From: Mycolicibacterium baixiangningiae | GTDB taxonomy: Bacteria; Actinomycetota; Actinomycetes; Mycobacteriales; Mycobacteriaceae | DNA length: 64,000 nt | Assembly: GCF_016313185.1 (NCBI RefSeq) | Contig: NZ_CP066218.1 | Span: 2,542,001-2,606,000 of the forward strand | Direction of reading: 5' to 3' | Shown: positions 41,940-52,443 of the stretch, in pieces | Layout: every line of letters begins with the position of its first letter | Numbering within the stretch: the stretch's first letter is position 1 | Position numbers and translations under genes: made by a program | Notes under the pieces: model-generated | What the model was told of the DNA's origin: nothing | The model's database searches: none | What the model saw: the letters and a program-made list of their open reading frames with translations, nothing else

Positions 41940-43787
41940 ATGAGTGAGTCACAGCGTCACGAAGCCAGAGAAGACGGTTTCACGACACCCCATGAGATCG
42001 GCCTGTCCGGTGAGGACGCCGCGGAGCTCGAGGAGTTGCGCCGCGAGGCGGCGGCCCTGCGAGAGCAGCTGGAGAACGCCGTAGGACCGCAGAGCGGTCT
42101 GCGCAGCGCCCGTGACGTCCACCAACTGGAAGCTCGGATCGACTCGCTCGCCGCGCGCAACGCCAAGCTGATGGACACCCTCAAGGAGGCGCGCCAGCAA
42201 CTGCTCGCGCTGCGCGAAGAGGTCGACCGGCTGGGGCAGCCCCCGAGCGGCTACGGCGTCCTGCTCGCCGCCCACGAGGACGACACCGTCGACGTCTTCA
42301 CCTCCGGGCGCAAGATGCGGCTGACCTGCTCGCCCAACATCGATGTCAAGTCACTCAAGCAGGGTCAGACCGTCCGCCTCAACGAGGCGCTGACCGTCGT
42401 CGAGGCCGGCCACTTCGAGGCCGTCGGCGAAATCAGCACCCTGCGCGAGATCCTCTCCGACGGGCACCGCGCGCTGGTGGTCGGCCACGCCGACGAGGAG
42501 CGCATCGTCTGGCTGGCCGAGCCGCTGGTGTCGGTGGAGCACCTGCCCGACGCCGACGTCGCCGGGCCCGAACTCGACGACGACCGCCCGCGCAGGCTTC
42601 GGCCGGGCGATTCGCTGCTCGTCGACACCAAGGCCGGGTACGCCTTCGAGCGCATCCCCAAGGCCGAGGTCGAGGACCTGGTCCTCGAAGAGGTGCCCGA
42701 CGTCAGCTACAGCGACATCGGCGGCCTCGGCCGTCAGATCGAGCAGATCCGCGACGCCGTCGAGCTGCCCTTCCTGCACAAGGAGCTCTACCGGGAGTAC
42801 TCGCTGCGGCCGCCCAAGGGTGTGCTGCTCTACGGTCCGCCCGGCTGCGGAAAGACGCTGATCGCCAAGGCGGTTGCGAACTCGCTGGCCAAGAAGATGG
42901 CGGAGGTGCGCGGCGACGACGCCCGCGAGGCGAAGTCCTACTTCCTCAACATCAAGGGCCCCGAGCTGCTCAACAAGTTCGTCGGCGAGACCGAGCGTCA
43001 CATCCGGCTGATCTTCCAGCGCGCCAGGGAGAAGGCCTCCGAGGGCACCCCGGTGATCGTGTTCTTCGACGAGATGGACTCGATCTTCCGCACCCGCGGC
43101 ACCGGCGTGAGCTCGGACGTGGAGACGACGGTCGTACCCCAGTTGCTCTCGGAGATCGACGGTGTCGAGGGCCTGGAGAACGTCATCGTGATCGGCGCCT
43201 CCAACCGTGAGGACATGATCGACCCGGCGATCCTGCGGCCCGGCCGCCTGGACGTCAAGATCAAGATCGAGCGGCCGGATGCCGAAGCGGCACAAGACAT
43301 CTTCAGCAAGTACCTCACCGAGGACCTGCCGGTCAACGACGACGACCTCAGCGAGTTCTCCGGGGACCGGTCCCTGACCATCAAGGCGATGATCGAGAAG
43401 GTCGTCGACCGGATGTACGCCGAGATCGACGACAACCGCTTCCTCGAGGTCACCTACGCCAACGGCGACAAAGAGGTCATGTACTTCAAGGACTTCAACT
43501 CCGGAGCGATGATCCAGAACGTCGTCGACCGCGCGAAGAAGTACGCGATCAAGTCGGTGCTCGAGAGCGGACAGAGGGGTCTGCGCATCCAGCACCTGCT
43601 CGACTCGATCGTCGACGAATTCGCCGAGAACGAGGACCTGCCCAACACCACGAATCCCGATGACTGGGCACGGATCTCGGGTAAGAAGGGCGAGCGGATC
43701 GTCTACATCCGCACGCTGGTCACCGGCAAGAGCAGCAGCGCGAACCGGGCGATCGACACCGAGTCGAATCTCGGCCAGTACCTGTAG
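41940..43787 (+). CDS. mpa: Proteasome-associated ATPase Mpa/ARC
   Basis: Mpa is the AAA+ ring that binds Pup, unfolds pupylated proteins and feeds them into the 20S proteasome. The 615-residue protein has an N-terminal coiled coil (~25-95) that binds Pup, tandem OB domains (~100-240), Walker A GPPGCGKT at residues 299-306, Walker B FFDEMD, and the C-terminal QYL tail that docks on PrcA. A GGAGAGG site precedes the ATG. Confidence 0.97.
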   Translation: MSESQRHEAREDGFTTPHEIGLSGEDAAELEELRREAAALREQLENAVGPQSGLRSARDVHQLEARIDSLAARNAKLMDTLKEARQQLLALREEVDRLGQPPSGYGVLLAAHEDDTVDVFTSGRKMRLTCSPNIDVKSLKQGQTVRLNEALTVVEAGHFEAVGEISTLREILSDGHRALVVGHADEERIVWLAEPLVSVEHLPDADVAGPELDDDRPRRLRPGDSLLVDTKAGYAFERIPKAEVEDLVLEEVPDVSYSDIGGLGRQIEQIRDAVELPFLHKELYREYSLRPPKGVLLYGPPGCGKTLIAKAVANSLAKKMAEVRGDDAREAKSYFLNIKGPELLNKFVGETERHIRLIFQRAREKASEGTPVIVFFDEMDSIFRTRGTGVSSDVETTVVPQLLSEIDGVEGLENVIVIGASNREDMIDPAILRPGRLDVKIKIERPDAEAAQDIFSKYLTEDLPVNDDDLSEFSGDRSLTIKAMIEKVVDRMYAEIDDNRFLEVTYANGDKEVMYFKDFNSGAMIQNVVDRAKKYAIKSVLESGQRGLRIQHLLDSIVDEFAENEDLPNTTNPDDWARISGKKGERIVYIRTLVTGKSSSANRAIDTESNLGQYL

Positions 43788-43912
43788 GTTCCCGGCTCCC
43801 TAGATCTGCGCGCCTGCGGCACCGCAGTGACTGGAAGGCGCTCGAGGCCGACCGCGGCGGGCACGCCCGTGCGGTGGAACCTGATCGCGGTTCCGGCTCG
43901 AGGTGATCGGGC

Positions 43913-45154
43913 TCAACTGTCGGGGGCGGTGGAGCCGACCTGTTCCACCAGGCGCCACACCAACAAGCCGGACTGCACGCCGAGTGCGATCGAGATCATC
44001 GAGATCAGCGTCGCGGTGAACAACGCCGTGCTGTCGCTTTCCATCATCTCGGTGACGCCCATCAGGCCCAGCGAGCCCGGGACCAACAGCCAGAATCCCG
44101 GAAGGATCAGCGACACCGCCGCCGGCGTACCGGGCCGCTTGGAGATGGCGAACGCGGCCAGCGTCAACGCCAGCCCGCCGACGAAGCCACTCGCGTAACC
44201 GCCCAGCACCGCGTTGCCGACGAGTTGGCCGGCGTAGGCGGTGACCAGCATCAGCAGCATCCACGGCAGGAACCGCGACGGCGGTCCGAAGAACAGCAGC
44301 GCGCCGAGCGCGTACACCAGCAGTCCGACCCAGGGCGCCCATGGTCCGATGCGATTGACCGAGGTCGTGATCAGGTGGTCGTCGGACAGGCCGGCCACCT
44401 GGGCGGCGATCAGGACGCCGAACGCCAGCTGGGCTATTCGCATGAACCCCGCGACGAGGCGGCTCGCGCCCGACACCATCTGGCGGGTGGACAGTTCGAT
44501 CACCGCCAGGGTGATCGCGGCACCGGGCAGGAACGCCGCCAGCGGCGGCGCGAGCGCTCGCAGGCTCGCGTCCCCGAGGTGCAGATGCTCGACGGCGGTG
44601 AACGCCGCCAGCGAGACGACGAACGCGCAGACCGTCGGAAGCAGTTGGGACAGCGCATCGCTGTGGCGGGCGACTTCGCACAGCACACCGACCACTGCAC
44701 CGAAGATCACCGCGAGGAGCAACGTCAGCGGAGCCGGCTGCAGAACCAGCGAGAGGCCGGCGGACTGCAGCGCATACCCGATGACCCCGATCCACGCCGG
44801 GTAGCGCATCGGGGTGCGCCAGATCCGCTCGAGTTCGGCGATGCCCTCTCGTGGTGTGATCTCGGCACGCTGCGCTGCGGTGATCAAGGTGGCCAGCGCG
44901 AAGGTCTGGTCGAAGCGCAGGTCGCGGTCGGGGTGGGCGATGGAGAGTTGACCGCTCTCGGAGTTGCCGACCTGGACGTAATTGGGCAGGGCCAGGAACT
45001 GGTTGTCCAGTCCGTAGGCGCGCGACGCGGTGATCATCGTCTGGCGCACCAGCGTCACCGGATAGTTGGCCGACGCCATCGCCGCGCCGAGACCGGCGAC
45101 GAACTGCAGGGCAGCGGAGTCACGGGCGTCGGCCATCGCCGAACAGTTCATCAA
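43913..45154 (-). CDS. Threonine/serine exporter (ThrE-like) family protein
   Basis: The 413-residue protein has an N-terminal soluble ThrE part ([20 protein letters not shown]), then about ten membrane helices split between ThrE and ThrE_2 regions ([36 protein letters not shown]). Corynebacterial ThrE exports threonine and serine. A second ATG at 45136 is possible. It lies between mpa and dop on the opposite strand. Confidence 0.85.
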   Translation of the reverse strand: MMNCSAMADARDSAALQFVAGLGAAMASANYPVTLVRQTMITASRAYGLDNQFLALPNYVQVGNSESGQLSIAHPDRDLRFDQTFALATLITAAQRAEITPREGIAELERIWRTPMRYPAWIGVIGYALQSAGLSLVLQPAPLTLLLAVIFGAVVGVLCEVARHSDALSQLLPTVCAFVVSLAAFTAVEHLHLGDASLRALAPPLAAFLPGAAITLAVIELSTRQMVSGASRLVAGFMRIAQLAFGVLIAAQVAGLSDDHLITTSVNRIGPWAPWVGLLVYALGALLFFGPPSRFLPWMLLMLVTAYAGQLVGNAVLGGYASGFVGGLALTLAAFAISKRPGTPAAVSLILPGFWLLVPGSLGLMGVTEMMESDSTALFTATLISMISIALGVQSGLLVWRLVEQVGSTAPDS

Positions 45155-45217
45155 CAGCTGTCCGCCGCCGCAAGCGTCGGCCGCCGCCGTCGGGACCGCG
45201 TCACCTACTCTGAGGTC

Positions 45218-46717
45218 ATGCAGCGGATCATCGGAACCGAGGTCGAATACGGAATCTCCTCACCGTCCGATCCGACCGCCAACCCGATCTTGACATCCAC
45301 GCAGGCGGTGCTGGCCTACGCCGCGGCGGCCGGCATCCAGCGGGCCAAGCGCACCCGGTGGGACTACGAGGTGGAGTCGCCCCTTCGCGACGCCCGCGGC
45401 TTCGACCTGAGCCGCGCTTCGGGGCCGCCGCCGGTCGTCGACGCCGACGAGGTCGGTGCGGCCAACATGATCCTCACCAACGGCGCACGGCTCTACGTCG
45501 ACCACGCCCACCCCGAGTACTCCGCCCCCGAGTGCACCGACCCCCTCGACGCGGTGATCTGGGACAAGGCCGGCGAACGGGTGATGGAGGCCGCCGCGCG
45601 GCACGTAGCGAGCGTGCCGGGCGCCGCCAGACTGCAGCTGTACAAGAACAACGTCGACGGCAAGGGCGCGTCCTACGGGTCGCACGAGAACTACCTGATG
45701 AGCCGGCAGACGCCGTTCTCCGCGGTGATCGCCGGACTCACCCCGCACCTGGTGTCCCGCCAGGTGGTCACCGGATCCGGCCGGGTGGGCATCGGCCCCT
45801 CGGGTGACGAACCCGGCTTTCAGTTGTCCCAGCGCTCCGACTACATCGAGGTCGAGGTCGGGCTGGAGACCACGCTCAAGCGCGGCATCATCAACACCCG
45901 CGACGAACCCCACGCCGACGCCGACAAATACCGGCGGCTGCACGTCATCATCGGCGACGCCAACCTGGCCGAGACGTCGACCTACCTCAAAGTGGGTGCC
46001 ACCTCCCTGGTCCTCGACCTGATCGAGGAGGGGATGGACCTGTCGGACCTGGCGCTGGCCCGGCCGGTGCACGCCGTGCACGTCGTCAGCCGCGATCCGT
46101 CCCTGCGGGCGACGGTCGCACTCGCCGACGGCCGCGAACTGACCGCGCTGGCGTTGCAGCGCATCTACCTCGACCGGGTGGCCAAGCTGGTGGACTCGCG
46201 GGACCCCGATCCGCGGGCCTCCCACGTCGTCGAGACCTGGGCCAATGTGCTGGACCTGCTCGAGCGCGATCCGATGGAATGCGCCGAGATCCTCGACTGG
46301 CCGGCCAAACTGCGGCTGCTCGAGGGTTTCCGGCACCGGGAGAACCTCGGGTGGTCGGCGCCGCGGCTGCACCTGGTGGACCTGCAGTACTCCGACGTCC
46401 GGCTGGACAAGGGTCTGTACAACCGGCTGGTGGCCCGCGGGTCGATGAAGCGGCTGGTCACCGAGCAGCAGGTGCTCGACGCCGTCGACAGCCCGCCCAC
46501 CGATACCCGCGCCTACTTCCGGGGCGAGTGCCTGCGCCGGTTCGGCGCCGATATCGCGGCGGCCAGCTGGGACTCGGTGATCTTCGACCTCGGCGGCGAT
46601 TCGCTGGTGCGCATCCCGACGCTCGAACCGCTGCGCGGCAGCAAGGCGCATGTCGGGGCGCTGCTCGACTCGGTGGACAGCGCGGTCCAACTCGTCGAAC
46701 AGCTCACCGCCACCTAG
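45218..46717 (+). CDS. dop: Deamidase/depupylase of Pup
   Basis: Dop converts the C-terminal Gln of Pup to Glu and also removes Pup from substrates. The 499-residue carboxylate-amine-ligase-fold protein starts [18 protein letters not shown], whose EVE motif binds ATP-Mg, followed by the Dop-specific loop region (~40-80), [22 protein letters not shown] and [20 protein letters not shown]. The ATG at 45218 is 110 bp before pup when counted from the stop. Confidence 0.96.
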   Translation: MQRIIGTEVEYGISSPSDPTANPILTSTQAVLAYAAAAGIQRAKRTRWDYEVESPLRDARGFDLSRASGPPPVVDADEVGAANMILTNGARLYVDHAHPEYSAPECTDPLDAVIWDKAGERVMEAAARHVASVPGAARLQLYKNNVDGKGASYGSHENYLMSRQTPFSAVIAGLTPHLVSRQVVTGSGRVGIGPSGDEPGFQLSQRSDYIEVEVGLETTLKRGIINTRDEPHADADKYRRLHVIIGDANLAETSTYLKVGATSLVLDLIEEGMDLSDLALARPVHAVHVVSRDPSLRATVALADGRELTALALQRIYLDRVAKLVDSRDPDPRASHVVETWANVLDLLERDPMECAEILDWPAKLRLLEGFRHRENLGWSAPRLHLVDLQYSDVRLDKGLYNRLVARGSMKRLVTEQQVLDAVDSPPTDTRAYFRGECLRRFGADIAAASWDSVIFDLGGDSLVRIPTLEPLRGSKAHVGALLDSVDSAVQLVEQLTAT

Positions 46718-46827
46718 CCACCTGTCCCAAAGCCCCGGCTATCCCCGGCAATCCGGGCGTCGACCGGTAGTGTGGAGGAACCGGTGGGTGGCTGTGGGCC
46801 CGCCGATGACAAGTGCAGGAGGCGGCG

Positions 46828-47022
46828 ATGGCGCAGGAGCAGACCAAGCGTGGTGGTGGCGGCGGCGAGGACGACGACCTCTCCGGTGGCGCCGGCGCCG
46901 GGCAGGAGCGTCGCGAGAAGCTCACCGAGGAGACCGACGACCTGCTCGACGAGATCGACGACGTCCTCGAGGAGAACGCCGAGGACTTCGTGCGCGCATA
47001 CGTCCAAAAGGGCGGACAGTGA
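46828..47022 (+). CDS. pup: Prokaryotic ubiquitin-like protein Pup
   Basis: The 64-residue intrinsically disordered protein has the Mpa-binding helix ([20 protein letters not shown]) and ends GGQ. Dop deamidates the Gln before PafA ligates it to lysines. A GGAGGCGGCG site lies upstream. Its stop overlaps the prcB GTG. Confidence 0.98.
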   Translation: MAQEQTKRGGGGGEDDDLSGGAGAGQERREKLTEETDDLLDEIDDVLEENAEDFVRAYVQKGGQ

Positions 47023-47936
47023 CCTGGCCGCATCTCCAGCAGCTGGCCCTTCCTGATCTTTCCCGCGTCGACCCGTCCCGCCCTACGACCCGAGGGGTCC
47101 CTTCCGTCTCCATGGATTTGTCGTCCTTCTCCGACATGCTGCGCCGCCAGGCGCCCCACCTGTTGCCGTTCGCCGGTGACGTGGCGGTGACACCCACCGA
47201 CGCGGTGCCGCACGGCACCACCATCGTCGCGCTGAAGTTCCCCGGCGGCGTGGTGATGGCCGGTGACCGCCGCGCCACCCAGGGCAACATGATCGCCAGC
47301 CGCGACGTGCAGAAGGTGTACATCACCGACGATTACACTGCGACCGGCATCGCCGGCACCGCCGCCATCGCGGTGGAGTTCGCCCGCCTCTACGCCGTCG
47401 AGCTCGAACACTACGAGAAGCTCGAAGGTGTGGCGCTGACGTTCGCAGGCAAGGTCAACCGGCTCGCCACCATGGTGCGCGGCAATCTCGGTGCGGCACT
47501 GCAGGGTTTCGTGGCGTTGCCACTGCTGGCCGGGTTCGATCTCGACGATCCCGACCCGCAGGCCGCGGGCCGCATCGTGTCGTTCGACGCCGCCGGTGGG
47601 CACAACCTCGAAGAAGAGGGCTACCAGTCGGTGGGGTCGGGCTCGATCTTCGCCAAGTCCTCGATGAAGAAGCTCTACCACCAGGTGACCGACGCCGATT
47701 CGGCGCTGCGCGTGGCGGTCGAGTCGCTCTACGACGCGGCCGACGACGACTCCGCCACCGGCGGGCCCGATCTGGTGCGCGGCATCTTCCCGACCGCCGT
47801 GCTGATCACCGCCGACGGCGCCGAAGAGGTCAGCCAGGAGCGGATCGCCGGGCTGGCCCGCGAAGTCATCCAGAACCGTTCCCGCGCCGATACTTTCGGC
47901 CCTGACGCGCATGCGCCGCGAGGTACAGATTCGTGA
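47019..47936 (+). CDS. prcB: 20S proteasome beta subunit
   Basis: PrcB is the catalytic subunit. The 305-residue precursor has a 66-residue propeptide ending HG, then the Thr nucleophile (residue 67) in [11 protein letters not shown]. Lys in [15 protein letters not shown] region and [17 protein letters not shown] follow. The GTG at 47019 overlaps the pup stop. It assembles with PrcA. Confidence 0.97.
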   Translation: MTWPHLQQLALPDLSRVDPSRPTTRGVPSVSMDLSSFSDMLRRQAPHLLPFAGDVAVTPTDAVPHGTTIVALKFPGGVVMAGDRRATQGNMIASRDVQKVYITDDYTATGIAGTAAIAVEFARLYAVELEHYEKLEGVALTFAGKVNRLATMVRGNLGAALQGFVALPLLAGFDLDDPDPQAAGRIVSFDAAGGHNLEEEGYQSVGSGSIFAKSSMKKLYHQVTDADSALRVAVESLYDAADDDSATGGPDLVRGIFPTAVLITADGAEEVSQERIAGLAREVIQNRSRADTFGPDAHAPRGTDS

Positions 47937-48685
47937 GCTTTCCGTATTTCATCTCGCCGGAGCAGGCGATGCGCGAGCGTTCGGAGCTCGCACGCAAGGG
48001 CATCAGCCGCGGCCGCAGCGTGGTGGCCCTGGCATACGCCGACGGTGTGTTGTTCGTCGCGGAGAACCCGTCGCGCTCGCTGCAGAAGGTCAGCGAACTC
48101 TACGACCGCGTCGGCTTCGCCGCCGTCGGGCGCTTCAACGAGTTCAACAACCTGCGCAGCGGCGGCATCCGGTTCGCCGACACGCAGGGCTACGCCTACT
48201 CGCGCCGCGACGTGACCGGCAGACAGCTGGCCAACGTCTACGCGCAGACCCTCGGCACCATCTTCACCGAACAGGCCAAGCCCTACGAAGTGGAATTGTG
48301 CGTGGCCGAGGTGGCCCACTTCGGTGAGTCGAAAGCGCCGGAGCTGTACCGGATCACCTACGACGGATCCATCGCCGACGAACCGCATTTCGTGGTGATG
48401 GGCGGGACCACCGAGCCGATCATCGCCAAGCTCAACGACTCCTACACCGAGAACGCCGAACTCGCCGACGCGGTCCGCATCGCCGTCGACGCGCTCGAGT
48501 CCAGCGGTAACGGGTCCGAGCCGCGCACGCTCGGCCCATCGACCCTCGAAGTGGCGATCCTCGACGTGAACCGGCCCCGCCGGGCGTTCCGTCGCATCAC
48601 CGGGCCCGCGCTGGAATCGCTTCTGCCGCAGCGTGCTTCCGAGGAGTCCGCGGATGCGGATGCTACGGAGAAGCCCGCCGAATAG
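47933..48685 (+). CDS. prcA: 20S proteasome alpha subunit
   Basis: PrcA forms the outer rings that gate the chamber and bind Mpa. The 250-residue protein starts [20 protein letters not shown], the gating N-terminus. The GTG at 47933 overlaps the prcB stop. In H37Rv the region is followed by PPE36 and later pafA; here the next gene is unrelated (Rv1486c-like), marking a breakpoint. Confidence 0.97.
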   Translation: MSFPYFISPEQAMRERSELARKGISRGRSVVALAYADGVLFVAENPSRSLQKVSELYDRVGFAAVGRFNEFNNLRSGGIRFADTQGYAYSRRDVTGRQLANVYAQTLGTIFTEQAKPYEVELCVAEVAHFGESKAPELYRITYDGSIADEPHFVVMGGTTEPIIAKLNDSYTENAELADAVRIAVDALESSGNGSEPRTLGPSTLEVAILDVNRPRRAFRRITGPALESLLPQRASEESADADATEKPAE

Positions 48686-48688
48686 GGC

Positions 48689-49546
48689 TCAGCGCTGCCA
48701 GGCGCTGTACAGAATGGCGGTGAGTGCGGCGATCCGCGCCGCCCGCACCACACCCACCAGTGGGCGCAGCGCATCGCTGGCGATCTGCACCTCCGACGAA
48801 CTCTGCAGGCCGATCGGCATGAGCCCGGAGCTCACCGTGATGATCGCGTCGACGTGCGCGGCGTTCTCGAGGACCCGGGCCGCCCGGTTCGGTGCATGGT
48901 CGGGCAGTCGGTGCCCACGCCCCGATTCCAGCACCTGTTCGACCAGACCCCGCGGATCGTCGACGTCGGCGCCGGCCATACCGGCGCGCAGTGCGCCGAG
49001 GGCTTCCGCGGCCGCGCGCACCGCCGAACGCAGTTCGTACTCCGCCTCACCGAGATCGATGTGCGGACCGGGCGGCGTGGTGGGTGCCGAGTAGACCGTC
49101 CACGACAGCGCCGACACTTCCGGGTCGAACTCGGGATCCTCGCTGCTGTCGTCGAACTCGAAGTCGGGGACCAGGCCGACGGCTGTGGACGGGACGTGCG
49201 GGTCGGTGACGATGAGGGCCTCACCGACAGCGATCGCGTCGCGCTGGAACTGTGTGCCCGGAGGCAGCCCGCGCACGTCACCGGGTACCGGGAGCACGAC
49301 GGAGACCATGGGACCAGACGGTGCGGGGCCGGCAGCGGTGCGCAGCGTCTGCAGCAGCGACACCGCGCCGGTGCCGTTGAGATCGGGCCACGGCAGACCG
49401 GTCCGGCTCGCCGCCGCGGAGTCATATGCGGTCACCAAATGCCTTGGCGCCCAAGCGGAGAGCGAGTCGAGCACGTCATCGGGCGCGGCGGCTCCCGCGA
49501 GCCAGGAATTGGCCCACACCGCCAGCGTTGCACTGGGACACCACAT
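48689..49546 (-). CDS. Conserved mycobacterial hypothetical (Rv1486c-like)
   Basis: The 285-residue protein has no signal peptide or membrane helix that I can defend. Features include [31 protein letters not shown], an acidic [17 protein letters not shown] stretch and [20 protein letters not shown]. It is divergent from nfeD, as Rv1486c is from Rv1487. Only 3 bp separates its stop from the prcA stop. Function unknown. Confidence 0.75.
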   Translation of the reverse strand: MWCPSATLAVWANSWLAGAAAPDDVLDSLSAWAPRHLVTAYDSAAASRTGLPWPDLNGTGAVSLLQTLRTAAGPAPSGPMVSVVLPVPGDVRGLPPGTQFQRDAIAVGEALIVTDPHVPSTAVGLVPDFEFDDSSEDPEFDPEVSALSWTVYSAPTTPPGPHIDLGEAEYELRSAVRAAAEALGALRAGMAGADVDDPRGLVEQVLESGRGHRLPDHAPNRAARVLENAAHVDAIITVSSGLMPIGLQSSSEVQIASDALRPLVGVVRAARIAALTAILYSAWQR

Positions 49547-49605
49547 GATGCCCGCAGTGTAGTTGTTCGCCGCTGCACAGGCCGGTTACCCGTTAGGCTG
49601 GCCTC

Positions 49606-50040
49606 ATGCCTGTTTGGCTGATCTGGCTGATCCTCGCGATTGTGCTGGCCGGGGCAGAGGCGCTCACCGGCGACATGTTCCTGCTGATGCTCAGCGGCGG
49701 TGCGCTGGCCGCCACCGGCACCAGTTGGCTGTTCGACTGGCCGATCTGGGCCGACGGCGCGGTGTTCCTGCTGGTGTCGGTGCTGCTGCTGGGGGTGGTC
49801 CGGCCGGTGCTGCGGAAGCGCTTCTACTCCGGTGCCGGACTGCCCGAACCGGCCAAGGCGCTGGAGGGCAAGAAGGCGCTGGTGCTCGACCGTGTGGCGC
49901 AGCACACGGGGCAGGTCAAGCTCGAGGGCGAGGTCTGGACGGCCCGGCCGCTGGACGACAACGATGTGTACGAACCGGGCGACCAGGTGACCGTCATGCG
50001 GATCGACGGCGCCACGGCGGTGGTCTGGAAGAACCCCTGA
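49606..50040 (+). CDS. NfeD-family membrane protein
   Basis: The 144-residue protein has three membrane segments (IWLILAIVLAGAEALTG, LMLSGGALAATGTSW, FLLVSVLLLGVV) and a C-terminal OB-like domain (LEGEVWTARPLDDN, YEPGDQVTVMRIDG). It forms the usual pair with the downstream SPFH protein; such pairs organise or process membrane complexes. Confidence 0.9.
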   Translation: MPVWLIWLILAIVLAGAEALTGDMFLLMLSGGALAATGTSWLFDWPIWADGAVFLLVSVLLLGVVRPVLRKRFYSGAGLPEPAKALEGKKALVLDRVAQHTGQVKLEGEVWTARPLDDNDVYEPGDQVTVMRIDGATAVVWKNP

Positions 50041-50058
50041 CCCGAAGGGAAGTCCGTC

Positions 50059-51237
50059 ATGGATGGAGCCGTCGCCGGCCTGGTCCTGCTGGCCGTGCTG
50101 GTCGTATTCGCTGTCATCGTGGTGGCCAAGTCGGTCGCGCTGATCCCGCAGGCCGAAGCCGCGGTGATCGAACGGCTCGGTCGGTACAGCCGCACCGTCA
50201 GTGGTCAGCTCACGCTGCTGATCCCGTTCATCGACAAGATCCGGGCCCGGGTCGATCTGCGTGAGCGGGTGGTGTCCTTCCCGCCTCAGCCGGTGATCAC
50301 CGAGGACAACCTGACGGTGGCGATCGACACCGTGGTCTACTTCCAGGTCACCGAGCCCCAGGCCGCGGTCTACCAGATCAACAACTACATCGTCGGCGTC
50401 GAACAGCTCACCACCACCACGCTGCGCAACCTGGTCGGCGGGATGACGCTGGAGCAGACGCTGACCTCGCGCGACCAGATCAACACCGCGCTGCGCGGCG
50501 TGCTCGACGAAGCCACCAACCGGTGGGGCCTGCGGGTCGCCCGCGTTGAACTGCGCGCGATCGACCCGCCGCCGTCCATCCAGGACTCGATGGAAAAGCA
50601 GATGCGCGCCGACCGTGAGAAGCGCGCGATGATCCTGACCGCGGAGGGCAGCCGGGAGGCGGCCATCAAACAAGCCGAAGGCCAGAAGCAAGCGCAGATC
50701 CTGTCCGCCGAGGGCGCCAAGCAGGCCGCGATCCTGGCCGCCGAGGCGGAACGACAGTCGCGCATGCTCCGCGCTCAGGGCGAGCGCGCCGCCGCCTATC
50801 TGCAGGCCCAGGGGCAGGCCAAGGCGATCGAGAAGACCTTCGCCGCCATCAAGGCGGCCCGGCCGACCCCCGAACTGCTGGCCTACCAGTACCTGCAGAC
50901 GTTGCCGGAGATGGCCAGGGGCGAGGCCAACAAGGTCTGGGTGGTGCCCAGCGATTTCGCCGGCGCGCTGGGCGGTTTCACCAAGCTGCTGGGTGCCCCC
51001 GGTGAGGACGGCGTCATCCGGTACACCCCGTCGCCCGACGATGACCGCCCGCCGGCCGAGGACGACTCCGCCGAGGTCGCCGACTGGTTCTCCACCGAGA
51101 CCGACCCGGAGATCGCCCGGGCGGTCGCCGCGGCCGAGGCCGAGGCGCGCACCTCGGTGCAGGGGCCCGGCCTGCTGTCGTCCACCGAGCCGCCCAACCA
51201 GCTGAGTGCACCCCGCCACGGAGACCCTGACCAATGA
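50059..51237 (+). CDS. SPFH/band-7 (stomatin-like) protein
   Basis: The 392-residue protein has an N-terminal membrane helix, a band-7 domain (~28-200; IPQAEAAVIERLGRYSRTV, VDLRERVVSFPPQPV), a long Ala/Glu/Gln-rich helix (EGSREAAIKQAEGQKQAQIL) and an acidic disordered C-terminus. It resembles the Rv1488 protein and may scaffold membrane microdomains. It overlaps the next gene by 4 bp. Confidence 0.9.
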   Translation: MDGAVAGLVLLAVLVVFAVIVVAKSVALIPQAEAAVIERLGRYSRTVSGQLTLLIPFIDKIRARVDLRERVVSFPPQPVITEDNLTVAIDTVVYFQVTEPQAAVYQINNYIVGVEQLTTTTLRNLVGGMTLEQTLTSRDQINTALRGVLDEATNRWGLRVARVELRAIDPPPSIQDSMEKQMRADREKRAMILTAEGSREAAIKQAEGQKQAQILSAEGAKQAAILAAEAERQSRMLRAQGERAAAYLQAQGQAKAIEKTFAAIKAARPTPELLAYQYLQTLPEMARGEANKVWVVPSDFAGALGGFTKLLGAPGEDGVIRYTPSPDDDRPPAEDDSAEVADWFSTETDPEIARAVAAAEAEARTSVQGPGLLSSTEPPNQLSAPRHGDPDQ

Positions 51238-51635
51238 GCGCGCTGAGCTCGAAGCGGACCTACGCGGTCCTCGCCGCGGTACAGGCCGCCGATGCGGCGG
51301 CGTGCGTCAAACCGATCGCGCCGATCAAGAAGGCGCTCGACGATGTCGGACTCGCCGAGGAACTGCGGCCGCTCATCCCGTTCGTCAAGGCGGCCAGCGC
51401 CGTCGGGCTCCTGTCGGTGTTCCGCTGGCCCGCGCTCGCCCGGTTGACCACGGTGATGCTGACGGTCTACTTCCTGCTCGCCGCCGGTTCGCACGTCAGG
51501 GCCAGGGACTGGAGCCCGGGGCTGGTCGCGTCGTCGTCGCTGCTCGCGTTGTTCGGCGCGATGGCGGTCAAGGGGCCCCCCGGTCAGGACGCCCCCGGTC
51601 AGGACGCCGTGACCGGCGTCTTGGCGCGCCGCTGA
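51234..51635 (+). CDS. DoxX-like membrane protein
   Basis: The 133-residue protein has three to four membrane segments in the DoxX pattern (FVKAASAVGLLSVFRWPALA, TTVMLTVYFLLAAGSHVRA). The C-terminus contains PGQDAPGQDA from a 15-bp tandem duplication, and overlaps the opposing TVP38 gene by 37 bp. Confidence 0.75.
   Translation: MSALSSKRTYAVLAAVQAADAAACVKPIAPIKKALDDVGLAEELRPLIPFVKAASAVGLLSVFRWPALARLTTVMLTVYFLLAAGSHVRARDWSPGLVASSSLLALFGAMAVKGPPGQDAPGQDAVTGVLARR
51578..51607 (+). repeat. 15-bp tandem duplication
   Basis: ccccggtcaggacgc occurs twice in a row, adding PGQDA to the C-terminus of the DoxX-like protein. The second copy overlaps the end of the opposing TVP38 gene (stop at 51599). 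It probably arose by slippage. Confidence 0.75.
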
Positions 51636-52357
51636 ACGCGGTTGTCGTACAGCAGCACCAGGACGCCGATGCTCGCGGTAGCAGCGGAGATCAGCACCAG
51701 CAGCGGGTTGACGTGGCCGGTGAGCGCGTCGCCGAGGATCACCACCGCCGCGGTGCCCGGCAGCAGACCGACGACCGTCGCCAGCGAGTAGGGGAGCAGG
51801 CGGACCGCCGAGGCGCCTGCGGCGTAGTTCAGGACGGCGAACGGCACCGCCGGGATCAGGCGAAGCGCGATCACCGACGGCCAGCCGCGGCGGCGCAACC
51901 GCGCATCGATCCGGTCGACGGCGGGGTGGCTGACCAGATTGTTCAGCTGCCAGCCCAGCGCGCGGATCAACAGCACCGCCAGCAGCGCGCTGACCGTGCT
52001 GGCCACCACCGCGATCGTGACGCCGAGCAGCGGGCCGAACAGCAGGCCGGCGGCGAGGGTGAACGCCGTGCGGGGGAACGGGAACGTCGTCACCACGATG
52101 TGAGCGGCCAGGAATACCAGCGGGAACCAGGCGCCGACCGACGTGGCCCAGTCCCGCAGCTCGAGCGCATTGGGCAGGGGCACCCACCAGGCGAGTGCGA
52201 CGAGAGTCACAATCGCGACGGCGAGCGCCACCAGGCGCCGACGGGGAACCTGCAGGGCCACCGCGGCCACTGTGGCACGCGCGACCCGCAGGGCCCTGAC
52301 GACGGCATTCACGTCTGCCAAGCCTACGGGCCTCAGCCGATCCGCGGTGTCCGGCAC
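51599..52357 (-). CDS. TVP38/TMEM64 (DedA-like) membrane protein
   Basis: The 252-residue protein has five to six membrane helices and the SNARE-associated/VTT core: FPFPRTAFTLAAGLLFGPLL, RLIPAVPFAVLNYAAG, YSLATVVGLLPGTAAVVILG. Members are half of the DedA superfamily linked to lipid scramblase activity. Rv1491c-like by position. The GTG at 52357 lies 11 bp from a 22-bp palindrome. Confidence 0.85.
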   Translation of the reverse strand: MPDTADRLRPVGLADVNAVVRALRVARATVAAVALQVPRRRLVALAVAIVTLVALAWWVPLPNALELRDWATSVGAWFPLVFLAAHIVVTTFPFPRTAFTLAAGLLFGPLLGVTIAVVASTVSALLAVLLIRALGWQLNNLVSHPAVDRIDARLRRRGWPSVIALRLIPAVPFAVLNYAAGASAVRLLPYSLATVVGLLPGTAAVVILGDALTGHVNPLLVLISAATASIGVLVLLYDNRVQRRAKTPVTAS

Positions 52358-52368
52358 GTCGGCTGCCC

Positions 52369-52390
52369 GGCGGTCACCAGGGTGACCGCC
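52369..52390. promoter_or_regulatory. 22-bp perfect palindrome between TVP38 and mutA
   Basis: Arms GGCGGTCACC and GGTGACCGCC flank the two bases AG. The site lies 53 bp upstream of the mutA ATG and over the ribosome-binding region of the divergent TVP38 gene, so it may control mutAB-meaB. No regulator gene is adjacent. Confidence 0.5.
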
Positions 52391-52443
52391 ATCATTTAGC
52401 CTGATGGACGGATACGTCAGTCACACGCTGCGACAACAGGAGA

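Noticed and set aside
43814..43827. CTGCGG-CA-CCGCAG palindrome between mpa and the ThrE-like gene
   Set aside because: The arms are short and GC-rich with almost no loop; it may be a weak bidirectional terminator but is too likely by chance to list as a feature.
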